From contig JAKSRI010000002.1 of NCBI GenBank assembly GCA_024403695.1, positions 1 through 64,000 of the forward strand: a stretch of DNA of 64,000 nt. The letters run 5' to 3'. The position numbers and the translations under genes are program-made. Below, in pieces: positions 45,264 to 54,300 of the stretch. This DNA is from Saccharofermentans sp. Its GTDB lineage: Bacteria; Bacillota; Clostridia; Saccharofermentanales; Saccharofermentanaceae. Within the stretch, counting starts at the first letter, position 1. Every line of letters starts with the position of its first letter. Below the pieces are notes generated by a model, which had not been told where the DNA came from, made no database searches, and saw nothing but the letters and a program-made list of their open reading frames with translations.

Positions 45264-46016
45264 TTACTCTTCGTGAGAGATAATACCGAACCCACTGTTG
45301 TTACGGAACTTACCAGGGGTGCAGTTGTACTCTTTACGAAATGCTGCGGTAAAGGCGCTCTGTGATGAGAAACCAAGTGAGATGGCAATGTCTGCCAAGT
45401 TATAGTCAGTGTCAGCCAGCATGTGGCGGGCAGTGGTGAGCTTGGCTTTAAGAATGTATGACTTCACGTTATCACCAGTTTCTTTTGAAAAGAGTTTGGA
45501 GAAATAGCTTGGGTTGAGCTTCTCGATGTCGGCTAACTGCTTCATTGTGAGAGGCTCATTAAGGTGGTCGTAAATGTAGTCAATTGCATGTCTAACGTGA
45601 ATGGAGAAAGTGTTGATTTTACGCTGCTCTCTCATTCTTGATGCGAAGTCAATCTGCATTTCTTCGATGAGATCAATTACTTCTTCTGGTGTCTTACTGA
45701 TGTCTGCACGTCTGATGTAAATATCACTAAGGGTATATGCTTCGTCGTGTGGCATACCTTCGTCAACGCACACTCTAGCAATAATTCCCGCAGACACTAC
45801 CAGGTGGTAGATGTTATTTCGTACAGGGTTTGTAGAGAGGACGCCCTTGCCCTTATAGTAGTCCTTACGGATTTCCTTAAAGTTGCTTTTTACCTTCTCG
45901 ACATTACCAAATTTTATATCATCGTAACGGGAAAATTCGCTCTTTATATCCGTACGAATAAATCCCTCTTCCTTATGTGTATATAACTTGTAATTAAGTT
46001 CTTTACTAGTGTTCAT
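45264..46016 (-). CDS. AraC family transcriptional regulator
   Basis: A 250-residue regulator. The C-terminal 100 residues hold two HTH motifs: YIYDHLNEPLTMKQLADIEKLNPSYFSKLFSKETG and MLADTDYNLADIAISLGFSSQSAFTAAFRKEYNCTPGKFR, the AraC signature. The N-terminal 130 residues are not a recognisable cupin. It is divergent from an SDR gene and upstream of the acidic lipoprotein operon, so it may regulate either. Confidence 0.92.
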   Translation of the reverse strand: MNTSKELNYKLYTHKEEGFIRTDIKSEFSRYDDIKFGNVEKVKSNFKEIRKDYYKGKGVLSTNPVRNNIYHLVVSAGIIARVCVDEGMPHDEAYTLSDIYIRRADISKTPEEVIDLIEEMQIDFASRMREQRKINTFSIHVRHAIDYIYDHLNEPLTMKQLADIEKLNPSYFSKLFSKETGDNVKSYILKAKLTTARHMLADTDYNLADIAISLGFSSQSAFTAAFRKEYNCTPGKFRNNSGFGIISHEE

Positions 46017-46095
46017 ATCACTTCACCTCATCAATATAGTTACACCATAAATTAACAAAAAATGCAATGGTTTTATAAAAAGAAAGTTCCCGCGA

Positions 46096-46104
46096 TGGTA
46101 TAAT
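46096..46104 (+). promoter_or_regulatory. Extended -10 promoter of the SDR gene
   Basis: TGGTATAAT (46096-46104), an extended -10 element, 40 bases before the SDR ATG. No good -35 box. Confidence 0.5.
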
Positions 46105-46144
46105 TTTAATAATTACAGTTTAAAAATATCAGAGGTGAATAGTC

Positions 46145-46888
46145 ATGCAGGATTTAAAAGGTAAGTGGGTGCTTATTACAGGTGCCAGCAGAGGAATCGG
46201 TAAGCTTACAGCTGAGTTTATGGCATCAAAGGGATGCAACCTTATTCTTCACAGTCGTTCAGTAGAGGGGACAGCTCCAGTTGTAGAGCATGCAAAGAGC
46301 CTCGGTGTTGATGCTTATTCTGTAAGTGCTGAGTTGGCTGATATTGAGTCAGTGGATAAGATGCTTGCAGAGATTGATGCTAAGGGAACACCTGTTGATG
46401 TAATTATCAATAACGCTGGTCTTCAGATTGGTTACAGAGTTGATTATCTTGCAACTCCTATCGAGGATTATCCTATTAGTTTTGCTGTAAATACTATTGC
46501 ACCAATGCGAATTGTATATCATTTCCTTCCACGTATGATGGAGCAGGGATTCGGAAGAATTGTTAATGTAACTTCTGGCATTGCACTCGAGGCTGAGCAG
46601 GCTGGTTATTCTGCATCTAAGGCTGCTCTTGATAAGGTAACAATCGATCTCGGTTACAAACTTCAGGGTTCAAATGTAATTATTTCCCTTGCTGATCCAG
46701 GTTGGTGTAGAACAGATCTTGGTGGACCTAATGCTCCAAACGCTCCAGAGACAACAATTCCTGGAATTCCACTTGGTGCATTCCTTGATGATGGTAAGTC
46801 TGGAAGAAGATTTGGAGCACAGGACTTCGCTGGAATGAGTTTGGAGGATGCTTATAATAAGGCTATTTCTACGAATAGCCCATATTAA
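46145..46888 (+). CDS. Short-chain dehydrogenase/reductase
   Basis: A 247-residue classical SDR. TGASRGIGK (about 13-21) binds NAD(P), INNAG is at about 90, and the catalytic YSASK is near residue 156 with Ser before it (VTSGIALEAEQAGYSASK). Substrate cannot be predicted. It has a GAGGTGAATAG ribosome site, is divergent from an AraC regulator that may control it, and ends in a strong terminator. Confidence 0.9.
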   Translation: MQDLKGKWVLITGASRGIGKLTAEFMASKGCNLILHSRSVEGTAPVVEHAKSLGVDAYSVSAELADIESVDKMLAEIDAKGTPVDVIINNAGLQIGYRVDYLATPIEDYPISFAVNTIAPMRIVYHFLPRMMEQGFGRIVNVTSGIALEAEQAGYSASKAALDKVTIDLGYKLQGSNVIISLADPGWCRTDLGGPNAPNAPETTIPGIPLGAFLDDGKSGRRFGAQDFAGMSLEDAYNKAISTNSPY

Positions 46889-46937
46889 ATTGATATGTAG
46901 GGTAAGTGAGTATATAGTCGTGTCATAGTACGCGAGA

Positions 46938-46976
46938 AGAGGGTGTAACAGGGGGAGTGTTACACCCTCTATTTAT
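46938..46976 (+). terminator. SDR gene terminator
   Basis: AGAGGGTGTAACA (46938-46950), 7-base loop, TGTTACACCCTCT (46958-46970): a perfect 13-bp stem, then ATTTAT. Confidence 0.88.
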
Positions 46977-46990
46977 ATGTATTTTGCATT

Positions 46991-47020
46991 GAAAAAGGCT
47001 GCCTCATACGAGACAGCCTT
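46991..47020 (-). terminator. Terminator of the 47048 lipoprotein gene
   Basis: AAGGCTGCCTC-ATAC-GAGACAGCCTT with one mismatch; on the minus strand it is followed by TTTTTC. Confidence 0.85.
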
Positions 47021-47047
47021 ATATGTACTAATCAACTAAGTTAATGA

Positions 47048-47677
47048 TTAGAGAAGATCTGCTGGAGAATCCTCATCGATCTCCTTGTAGAAGTCTTCCA
47101 TATCACCAACGATCTCTTCACGATCGTCCTCGCCGCTAGCCATAACCATAACCATGTTTACTACCTTGCCATCGATTGTGATGTCAATGTACATCTCCAT
47201 GTCATAATCATCAGACTTAAGAGCGAGCTTGAAGTAATCATCATCCTCATCATCTGCGTAATCAACACCGCTGAAGCCACCGTAAACTTCACCCATGCCA
47301 CCGAACTCGTCCTTCATCTCATCCATGAAGTCCTCAGCTGCGTCAGCATCCTTGAATGTTACAGACAATACGATGAGCTCAGAGCCATCCTCTGTCATCT
47401 TCATACCAGCTGTGAGAGACTTACAATCATCAGCATCAATATATGTGAAACCATCGCAGAAAGATTCGATATCAGCCTTCTTGCTTGTAGAAAGATAGAA
47501 GCCATCCTCTGTAGCCTCATCCATTCTGTCCTCGATATCCTTATCGCTCTTTACGTGCTCGTATCCAATAGCATCCAATGCCTTAGCATACTTATTGTTT
47601 GTTGTAGTAGAGCAGCCTGCAAGTGAAAGCATCATAACAGATGCAAGAACTACAGCAGTGATCTTCTTAGTCTTCAT
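47048..47677 (-). CDS. Acidic lipoprotein, family member 4
   Basis: A 209-residue lipoprotein (MKTKKITAVVLASVMMLS, lipobox LAGC). Shared elements: YAKALDAIGYEHVKSD, LSVTFKDADAAEDFMDEM, DDEDDDYFKLAL, ITIDGKVVNMVMV and the end FYKEIDEDSPADLL. It stands alone, with its own terminator and GGAGGTAT ribosome site. Codon use is more biased than in members 1-3, suggesting higher expression. Function unknown. Confidence 0.85.
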   Translation of the reverse strand: MKTKKITAVVLASVMMLSLAGCSTTTNNKYAKALDAIGYEHVKSDKDIEDRMDEATEDGFYLSTSKKADIESFCDGFTYIDADDCKSLTAGMKMTEDGSELIVLSVTFKDADAAEDFMDEMKDEFGGMGEVYGGFSGVDYADDEDDDYFKLALKSDDYDMEMYIDITIDGKVVNMVMVMASGEDDREEIVGDMEDFYKEIDEDSPADLL

Positions 47678-47772
47678 ACCCTTTATACCTCCGAAATAAA
47701 TAAAAAATTGTTTATAACAACGAGATTATATTACAAAAGATTGAATGACTTGTCGATATGCTAAATAAATAA

Positions 47773-48207
47773 TTATTTGTTGTTTTTTGTGATTTCTTTG
47801 TTAAGGGTTCTAAATACCACGCTTTCAGGGAGTGCATTTCCTGCTACAGAGTCAGTAACAAACAATGCAAATCCAAGTCCGAGAAGAATGTAGCTAAGGG
47901 TAGTGAAGTTCTCATCCTTAATTACAAAATTCTTGTGGTCACGTTTGTTATAGAGAATCTCGACTGGCTCTCCGACTATATATTCTGTGTTCTTGGAAAC
48001 CATTCCCATATAAAGGGTAGGAGTGCTATCGATTTTTTTCTTACCTGCGATGTAAGAAATGGTAACCTTGTCGTCATTACCAGTAATTACACCTGTAGTC
48101 TTTTCCTGACAACGTCCAACTTTGCCGAACACTAGGATTCCGAGCAAAAGTAATATGAAGGCAGGAATAAAAAGGATGGAGTGTCTTTTTGCTTTTCTCT
48201 TAGCCAT
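47773..48207 (-). CDS. DUF3592-like membrane protein
   Basis: A 144-residue protein with two membrane helices (about 10-28, ILFIPAFILLLLGILVFG, and about 105-122, YILLGLGFALFVT) flanking a beta-rich region (TTGVITGNDDKVTISYIAGKK, YIVGEPVEILYN) typical of DUF3592. Unknown role. It lies 17 bases downstream of the diguanylate cyclase gene and is probably co-transcribed with it. Confidence 0.7.
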   Translation of the reverse strand: MAKRKAKRHSILFIPAFILLLLGILVFGKVGRCQEKTTGVITGNDDKVTISYIAGKKKIDSTPTLYMGMVSKNTEYIVGEPVEILYNKRDHKNFVIKDENFTTLSYILLGLGFALFVTDSVAGNALPESVVFRTLNKEITKNNK

Positions 48208-48224
48208 GTTGCACCTCGTAATTA

Positions 48225-50129
48225 TTACTTGAGGGAGTTTTTATATTCGCGCTTATTCTTGTACATGTCCTCGTCGGCAATCTGCATGCAGTTATAAAGA
48301 TTAATTTCTTTAAGCTTAAGTGGTCCGCAGAATCCTAGGCTGGCATGTAAAGTATATGGCTTGGACAGCTCGATAGACTTAGTAGCAATTGCTCTGAGTA
48401 CTCTCTCTTTAAAATTGTAGTTATCATTCATATCGTTACTTACAAGGACTGCGATAAATTCATCTCCGCCAATTCTGGCGCAGAAATCTTCTCCCTCGAG
48501 ACAGCTCTGTATAGCGTTGATTACGGAGACGATAGCGAGGTCTCCTTCAGCGTGACCGTACTTGTCATTAATCTGCTTAAGGTTATCCATATCGATACTT
48601 ACTAATGTAAGACGAGTATTATCGTTAGCGTCAATTCTTGTGAGCAATGTCTGTATATTCTTCTCGAATCCACGACGGTTGAAGACGTTTGTTAACGGAT
48701 CGATAAGATACTGACTCTTAATTTTTGACAATTCGTTAAACTCATTTTCCATGATGCTTGACTCGATTGCAAAGGCCAGAGTGTTAAGAAAGTTGATAGC
48801 AAATATATTAGGCCATTCGCCTTCTTCCGGCTCAAGAACCAAATAACCATAGGCAGTTGTTCTGAAGTGAATCTGGAATACGATAAAGTATTTTGGTTCA
48901 TCTTCAAAGAACTGAAGTGGCAATATGTCTTTACGATTAAACTCTATATTAGGGGTTACAGAGTTCTCGTTGATATCCTTGTGCATTATAAGTTTAAGGA
49001 AAATCTTATCGGTAAAGATTTTATGATTCTCAATAGAATTGTAATCTTCATCATTTGTATCACAAAGACACAAATAACCTGTTGAACAGTCCAGAGTCTG
49101 GAAATGATAATTGGCAACTGTAAGTGCATTTTCTAGTGTAAAACTGCTCTGATAGTCAGAGGAGATACGGCTGGTAGCACGGAGAAGATTATCGTAAAGA
49201 TGCATCTGCTTAAGAACCTCGATAGCAGTTACTTTCTCCAACAGTTCGCCACATCCACAACTCTCTCTTAAGAGAATTTCATCATTTACATAATTAACTT
49301 TCTGAACTTCTTTGCCGGCCCACATATCTTCAATGAGTTCCAAAGCCTTGATGAGAAAATCACTAGGATTTGTCTTGATTGTTGTAATAGGTGGGTTGGA
49401 TGTACGGCTGTCAGGAGTATCGTCAAAACCACATACACATACATCCTCGGGGATTCGTATACCACGATTGAGTAACTCTTTTATAACAGAAAGGGCCATA
49501 TAATCGTTGGCACAAATAATTGCCTGTGGTTTATCTTCATCAGGACAGTTATAGAAGTGGTCAACAGCTATAACACCTTTCTCACGCCAGTAGTCGCCCT
49601 CAAAAAGGGTGTTAGACTTAAATGCTAGTCCAGCCTCGTTCATTGCTTCGCAGAAACCTGAATATCTAGCAGCTCCATCTTTGATGTTCAATGGACCTGA
49701 CATATAGCAGATATTGGTGAAACCATGATCTTTAATAAAATGGTTGGTAATTCTCTTGGTTGCCGATTTGTTATCAACAGTTACTGTTGGAAAGTCTGGT
49801 ACATCTGCTCTAATACTTACAACTGGACATGAAGTCTGTTCTTTAAGTAATGCAAACAGCTCCGTATCCATTCCGTAAATATCAAATGTATCTGGACAGA
49901 GGATAATGGCATCATATTCTGAAAGTACAGGGAGGTGGATGATGTTTTTCTCACCCATTTCAAAGAACATATTACGACCATTTGGTCCAACATAAGATCC
50001 AAATGATGCAAATTGAATAATATCCAAATTCTTGATTTTGGACTGTTTCATTAATTCTTTGCATACGTCTCTCTGGAAATCTAGGACAATCTCGCCCATA
50101 AAGACAGCAATCTTTTTTCTTTTTGTCAT
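48225..50129 (-). CDS. Diguanylate cyclase with LacI-type sugar-sensing N-terminal domain
   Basis: A 634-residue protein. Residues 6-280 match the effector-binding domain of LacI/GalR regulators (AIICANDYMALSVIKELLNRGIRIPEDVCVCGFDDTP) but there is no DNA-binding domain. Residues 300-470 may be a GAF-like region. Residues 480-634 are a GGDEF domain with DPLTNVFNRRGFE and intact GGDEF at 554-558; the RxxD inhibitory site is replaced by EGED. It has no signal or membrane helix, so it should make c-di-GMP in the cytoplasm in response to a small molecule, probably a sugar (inference). Confidence 0.88.
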   Translation of the reverse strand: MTKRKKIAVFMGEIVLDFQRDVCKELMKQSKIKNLDIIQFASFGSYVGPNGRNMFFEMGEKNIIHLPVLSEYDAIILCPDTFDIYGMDTELFALLKEQTSCPVVSIRADVPDFPTVTVDNKSATKRITNHFIKDHGFTNICYMSGPLNIKDGAARYSGFCEAMNEAGLAFKSNTLFEGDYWREKGVIAVDHFYNCPDEDKPQAIICANDYMALSVIKELLNRGIRIPEDVCVCGFDDTPDSRTSNPPITTIKTNPSDFLIKALELIEDMWAGKEVQKVNYVNDEILLRESCGCGELLEKVTAIEVLKQMHLYDNLLRATSRISSDYQSSFTLENALTVANYHFQTLDCSTGYLCLCDTNDEDYNSIENHKIFTDKIFLKLIMHKDINENSVTPNIEFNRKDILPLQFFEDEPKYFIVFQIHFRTTAYGYLVLEPEEGEWPNIFAINFLNTLAFAIESSIMENEFNELSKIKSQYLIDPLTNVFNRRGFEKNIQTLLTRIDANDNTRLTLVSIDMDNLKQINDKYGHAEGDLAIVSVINAIQSCLEGEDFCARIGGDEFIAVLVSNDMNDNYNFKERVLRAIATKSIELSKPYTLHASLGFCGPLKLKEINLYNCMQIADEDMYKNKREYKNSLK

Positions 50130-50255
50130 GACCTACCCTCTAGAACTTATTGTTAACAGATACTACTAAATAATATAAAATAACGAAGTGCCATTCAATT
50201 GCGAAAGGTAAAATATTTATGAACTATTCGTCTCCTGGATGGTAGGTGATTATTG

Positions 50256-50270
50256 TGTAACACTGTTACA
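50256..50270 (+). promoter_or_regulatory. Inverted repeat between the cyclase and MATE genes
   Basis: TGTAACA-C-TGTTACA is a perfect 7-bp inverted repeat 28 bases before the MATE start, the shape of an operator for a dimeric regulator. Confidence 0.45.
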
Positions 50271-50298
50271 AATATAGAGTTTATAGGGGTTTACGGGT

Positions 50299-51630
50299 TT
50301 GGCTGCTAAAGATCTTACAGTTGGTAATGTTAAGAAGACTATGTTGGTGTTCGCGCTCCCATATTTGTTGTCATGCTTTCTTCAGACTTTCTATGGCCTT
50401 GTTGACATGTATGTTGTTGGTCTTTATGACAGTGCATCGGTTACGACTGCGGTGGCGATTGGAAGTCAGGTAATGCACCTTCTTACAGTTATGATTGTGG
50501 GCCTGGCAATGGGTGTTACTGTAGAACTTGGTCGTGCTATTGGTGCCCATGACTTTAAGAAAGCAGCACGTGCAGTAGAGACGTCTGTGTTCTTCTTTGT
50601 TGGACTGTCATTTGTCCTTATGGTTGCGGTGATTCTCCTTGCGAAACCTCTTACTTTGGTTATGATGACCCCTCTTGAGGCTAGAACTAACACATCTGTT
50701 TACCTGATTATTTGCGGCGCTGGCTTGCCATTTATAGTAGCTTATAACCTTATTAGTAGTATTTATCGTGGTATTGGTGACTCCCGTAGTCCGTTGATAT
50801 TTATTGCTATTGCATGCGTGGTAAATATTATTCTTGATTTCCTGTTTGTTGGTTATTGCGGACTTGGTGCTAATGGTGCCGCACTTGCTACTATCTTGGC
50901 ACAGGCTGTTAGTGTAGCATTCTCACTCATTATGCTTAAGAAAAAGGGTTTGGGATTTGAGACAAGTAAAGAACGCACACACTTTTATCGTGAGTCATTT
51001 AGAAGCGTTATCGGAGTAGGTTTACCTGTCGCTTTGCAGGATGGTTTTATCCAGGTAGCGTTTATTGTTATTACTGTTATCGCTAATAGCCGTGGTCTTA
51101 TCGTTTCGACATCTGTTGGCGTGGTGGAGAAGATTATTTGCTTCCTCTTCCTCGTGCCATCTGCATTCCTTTCTGCGATTTCTGCGATTACTGCTCAGAA
51201 CATGGGTGCGGGAAAGAGGGACAGGGCGCGCGAAAGCCTGCGGTTTGGCCTTCTGGTGACAGTGTCATGGGGACTTTTGTGCTTCGTTATTTGTCAGATT
51301 ATGCCAGGGGTTCTAGTGGGGCTCTTCAGAAGTGAGAGCGAAATCATAACTGCGGGATCCCAGTATCTGCGTGCTTATTCTATTGACTGCGTATTTGCAG
51401 CTTTGCATTTTTGCTTTAGTGGATATTTTTGTGGTGATCAGAAGTCTGGAATATCGTTCCTTCACAATTTGATTTCTGTAATATTCTTTAGAATTCCTGG
51501 TACTTATCTTGCAGTAAAGATGTTCCCTAATACACTTTATCCAATGGGTCTTGCTGCTCCGATTGGTTCATTTGTATCTTTCCTAATTTGTCTGGGATTC
51601 TATTTTTACTATCGTAAGAAGGAAGCTTAA
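50299..51630 (+). CDS. MATE family efflux transporter
   Basis: A 443-residue, 12-helix transporter with a TTG start behind TAGGGGTTTACGGG. VFALPYLLSCFLQTFYGLVDMYVVG and, in the second half, VIGVGLPVALQDGFIQVAFIVITVIANSRG show the MATE repeats. It differs from the two other MATE proteins in the window (closer to the DinF/NorM-like branch). Divergent from the cyclase gene and convergent with the EamA gene, sharing TTAA at the stops. Confidence 0.88.
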   Translation: MAAKDLTVGNVKKTMLVFALPYLLSCFLQTFYGLVDMYVVGLYDSASVTTAVAIGSQVMHLLTVMIVGLAMGVTVELGRAIGAHDFKKAARAVETSVFFFVGLSFVLMVAVILLAKPLTLVMMTPLEARTNTSVYLIICGAGLPFIVAYNLISSIYRGIGDSRSPLIFIAIACVVNIILDFLFVGYCGLGANGAALATILAQAVSVAFSLIMLKKKGLGFETSKERTHFYRESFRSVIGVGLPVALQDGFIQVAFIVITVIANSRGLIVSTSVGVVEKIICFLFLVPSAFLSAISAITAQNMGAGKRDRARESLRFGLLVTVSWGLLCFVICQIMPGVLVGLFRSESEIITAGSQYLRAYSIDCVFAALHFCFSGYFCGDQKSGISFLHNLISVIFFRIPGTYLAVKMFPNTLYPMGLAAPIGSFVSFLICLGFYFYYRKKEA

Positions 51631-52529
51631 TCTTTTTGCTGTTTTGCTTCGGATAGCTGTGAGATTACAATTGCAGTGAACATTACGGTGCAGCCAATTC
51701 CTTCTGTTAATGTTGGAACTTCCTTCAGGACAATTGCCGCGGAAATTACTGCAAATACAGATTCGAGACACATGAGGAGAGATGCGGTAACTGGTTCGCA
51801 GTGTTTTTGACCGAGAATCTGAAATGTATACGCCAGACAGCAGCTCATAATTCCGGAATATAGAAGAGCAGGTGTGGCAATTTTAATAGATGTAATTTGT
51901 GGATTCTCGAATATGAACATGAGAATAAATGATATGGTTCCTGACAGAAGAAACTGAAGAGCAGAAAGTTTTACACCCTCTAATTTGTCATCTGTCTCGC
52001 CCTGAGTGAATTTATCAACCAGCATAATGTGAATTGCATAGAATACAGAGCAGCCTAATGCAAACAAATCACCTTTGTTTAGTTCTGTGAGATCCTCTGG
52101 ATTGATGCATAGCAGGAAAAGACCGACTAGGCCGAGAAAAACACAAAACCATGTAACTGCTGTGATTTTTCTTCCTAGTAATCTTCCGATAATTGGCACG
52201 AAGAACATATAAAAGGCTGTAATGAAAGCGATTTTACCAGCTGTTGAATAGTAAAATGCGAACTGCTGAAGGTTACTAGCGATGAAGAAAACAGAGCCAA
52301 GAATAAGTCCTTTCTTAATTAATTCACGCGAGAACTTTGGACTTTTGATTAATAGGAAAGCCATGAGAATAACTGCACCGATAAGCGTTCTGATTCCATT
52401 AAATGTAAAAGCCTGAATGCTCTCCATTCCAACACTCTGGGCAACAAAAGAAGAACCCCATATTATGGCGGTAAGAAGAAGCATTATAACGCCTGAAGCG
52501 GTAGTTCTTGTTTTTGGGTTGTTATCCAT
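51627..52529 (-). CDS. EamA/DMT family transporter
   Basis: A 300-residue membrane protein with ten helices in two EamA repeats (MLLLTAIIWGSSFVAQSVGME at the start, SALQFLLSGTISFILMFIFENP midway; LKEVPTLTEGIGCTVMFTAIVISQL at the end). DMT proteins export metabolites such as amino acids. Its stop overlaps the MATE stop by 4 bases in convergent orientation. Single gene. Confidence 0.9.
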   Translation of the reverse strand: MDNNPKTRTTASGVIMLLLTAIIWGSSFVAQSVGMESIQAFTFNGIRTLIGAVILMAFLLIKSPKFSRELIKKGLILGSVFFIASNLQQFAFYYSTAGKIAFITAFYMFFVPIIGRLLGRKITAVTWFCVFLGLVGLFLLCINPEDLTELNKGDLFALGCSVFYAIHIMLVDKFTQGETDDKLEGVKLSALQFLLSGTISFILMFIFENPQITSIKIATPALLYSGIMSCCLAYTFQILGQKHCEPVTASLLMCLESVFAVISAAIVLKEVPTLTEGIGCTVMFTAIVISQLSEAKQQKD

Positions 52530-52580
52530 AGGGCATTATTGTATCATAAATAGGTTGAAAAAATTCAGGAGGTGAAATCT

Positions 52581-52658
52581 ATGGACAGTTGCGATAGTAA
52601 AGGTCGAAGTAGCATCGATGGCGACCAATGGATTTTGCTTCCTTTCGCTGTGAAATAA
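52581..52658 (+). CDS. 25-codon upstream ORF (possible leader peptide) before mgtE
   Basis: ATG 52581 lies 6 bases after a full consensus ribosome site AGGAGGTGA (52568-52576) and opens a 25-codon frame ending TAA 52656-52658. The peptide begins MDSCDSKGRSSIDGDQW and ends PFAVK. It sits at the 5' end of the structured leader of the magnesium channel gene mgtE, where leader peptides and riboswitches are both known. The same sequence also has faint similarity to the M-box (GGTGA, GACCAATGG, AAATAAGG), so coding is not certain. Confidence 0.45.
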   Translation: MDSCDSKGRSSIDGDQWILLPFAVK

Positions 52659-52828
52659 GGTTCATTAGTTCCCATCGTTTATTTCCGATTACTACACAAC
52701 TCATGACAAATTAAACCCGTAGTCTGTACTTATTCCGTACGGAGTGTATGTGGTGTGTGTTAACACGCATACATTCTAGCTGTGTGCGCTTAAGGCTAAG
52801 GGGAAAAACACTTAGATGAGGTGACAAA
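52659..52828 (+). promoter_or_regulatory. Structured mgtE leader
   Basis: The leader has several hairpins: GTAC-TTATTCC-GTAC near 52725-52740, and TGTATG...CATACA (52745-52773) with an inner GTGT/ACAC pairing. CTAAG (52794) and CTTAG (52809) could pair before the AGGTGA ribosome site. A length of about 250 bases before mgtE fits magnesium-responsive control, but no clear M-box alignment could be made by eye. Confidence 0.4.
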
Positions 52829-54217
52829 ATGAACGAGAACATTCAGAAGAATTATGTATTGGAGTTGCTGGAGCTTTTCAAAAGAGAGGAGCTTCCAAAG
52901 AATTTGCTTGAACTTCTCGATGAGTATCATGATAGTGATATCGCTGATGCTATCGAGCAGTTATCAGAAGAAGAGCGTCAGAAAGTTTATCCTGTTATTG
53001 GACCAGAGAGACTTGCTGAGATTTTCTCATTTATCGAGGATGCGGATGAGTATTTGCAGGAGTTTTCTCCTAAGCATGCTGCCGAGATTATCGAGAACAT
53101 GGACTCAGAAGATGCGGCTGATGTCCTGGAGGAAATGGATGATGAGTCTGCTAAGCAGCTGGTAGAACTTCTTGATGAAGAAGTCAGCCGAGACATCGAG
53201 AAAATCATGTCCTATGAGGATGATGAGATTGGATCAGAGATGTCCACTGATTTTGTAGTTATCAAGCAGGGAATCACAGTCAGATCAGCAATGCAGGAGT
53301 TGGTATCTCAGGCAGGTGAGAATGATAATATCCTTACTTTGTATGTTGTGGATGATAAAGAAAAATTCTATGGAGCCATTGATCTCAAGGATCTTATTAG
53401 AGCACGTAAGGGCGATGACCTGGAAGAGATAATTAGTACAACTTACCCTTATATTAATGATCACGATCGAATTGATGATTGCCTGGAAAGAATTAAGGAT
53501 TATGCCGAGGATTCTATCCCAGTATTAGATGAAGAGAGACATATTGTCGGAGTATTTACATCTCAGGATATCGTTGAGGTTGTAGATGATGAGATGGGTG
53601 AGGACTACGCTAAGCTCGCTGGTCTTACTGCAGAGGAGGACCTTAACGAGACTACTAAAGAAAGTATGCGAAAGCGTTTGCCATGGCTTATAATTTTGCT
53701 CTTCCTCGGTATGTTTGTATCATCTGTGGTGGGAGTGTTTGAAACTGTTGTTGCAGTTCTTCCTATCGTTATTTGCTTCCAGTCATTAATTCTGGATATG
53801 GCAGGTAATGTAGGCACTCAGTCACTGGCCGTTACAATTCGTGTCCTTATGGATGAGAATCTTACTGCTGGACAGAAGGTTAAGCTGGTGTTCAAAGAGA
53901 TGAGAGTTGGACTTTCTAACGGCTTGTTCCTTGGAAGTATGGCTTTTATATTTGTAGGTCTTTATATCTATCTTTTTAAGAACGAAAGTGTACAGAATAC
54001 ATTGTTAATAGCTGCATGTGTTGGTGTGGCACTTATGGTGACTATGATTATTAGTAGTTTTGTAGGAACTATTATTCCAATGTTCTTCCATAAGATTAAG
54101 GTCGACCCTGCTGTGGCATCCGGACCACTTATCACAACTGTAAATGATCTGGTGGCAGTTATTACATACTATGGATTATCTTGGCTGTTGTTAATCAATA
54201 TATTGCAGGTAGTATAA
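52829..54217 (+). CDS. mgtE: Magnesium transporter MgtE
   Basis: A 462-residue channel. The N domain (residues 1-135) has the superhelical LSEEERQKVYPVIG and EIIENMDSEDAADVLEEMDDE repeats; a CBS pair follows (about 140-260, TVRSAMQELVSQA, DSIPVLDEERHIVGVFTSQDIV). Membrane helices from about 285 include MAGNVGTQSLAVTIRVL, the conserved pore signature. Acidic residues in N and CBS domains bind Mg and gate the pore. Sole gene in its unit, with a long leader and a terminator. Confidence 0.97.
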   Translation: MNENIQKNYVLELLELFKREELPKNLLELLDEYHDSDIADAIEQLSEEERQKVYPVIGPERLAEIFSFIEDADEYLQEFSPKHAAEIIENMDSEDAADVLEEMDDESAKQLVELLDEEVSRDIEKIMSYEDDEIGSEMSTDFVVIKQGITVRSAMQELVSQAGENDNILTLYVVDDKEKFYGAIDLKDLIRARKGDDLEEIISTTYPYINDHDRIDDCLERIKDYAEDSIPVLDEERHIVGVFTSQDIVEVVDDEMGEDYAKLAGLTAEEDLNETTKESMRKRLPWLIILLFLGMFVSSVVGVFETVVAVLPIVICFQSLILDMAGNVGTQSLAVTIRVLMDENLTAGQKVKLVFKEMRVGLSNGLFLGSMAFIFVGLYIYLFKNESVQNTLLIAACVGVALMVTMIISSFVGTIIPMFFHKIKVDPAVASGPLITTVNDLVAVITYYGLSWLLLINILQVV

Positions 54218-54231
54218 ACTAGACAAATATT

Positions 54232-54269
54232 AAGAGGTTCACACTGATATCAATGTGAACCTCTTTTGT
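54232..54269 (+). terminator. mgtE terminator
   Basis: AAGAGGTTCACA (54232-54243), 10-base loop, TGTGAACCTCTT (54254-54265), then TTGTT. Confidence 0.9.
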
Positions 54270-54300
54270 TATCGGTTAAGAATCGACTTTATCTGTTGTC

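Noticed and set aside
52568..52680. Firm M-box riboswitch call
   Set aside because: Only scattered words match; the conserved CTGCCC and GACGCCAATGGGT blocks are absent or broken.
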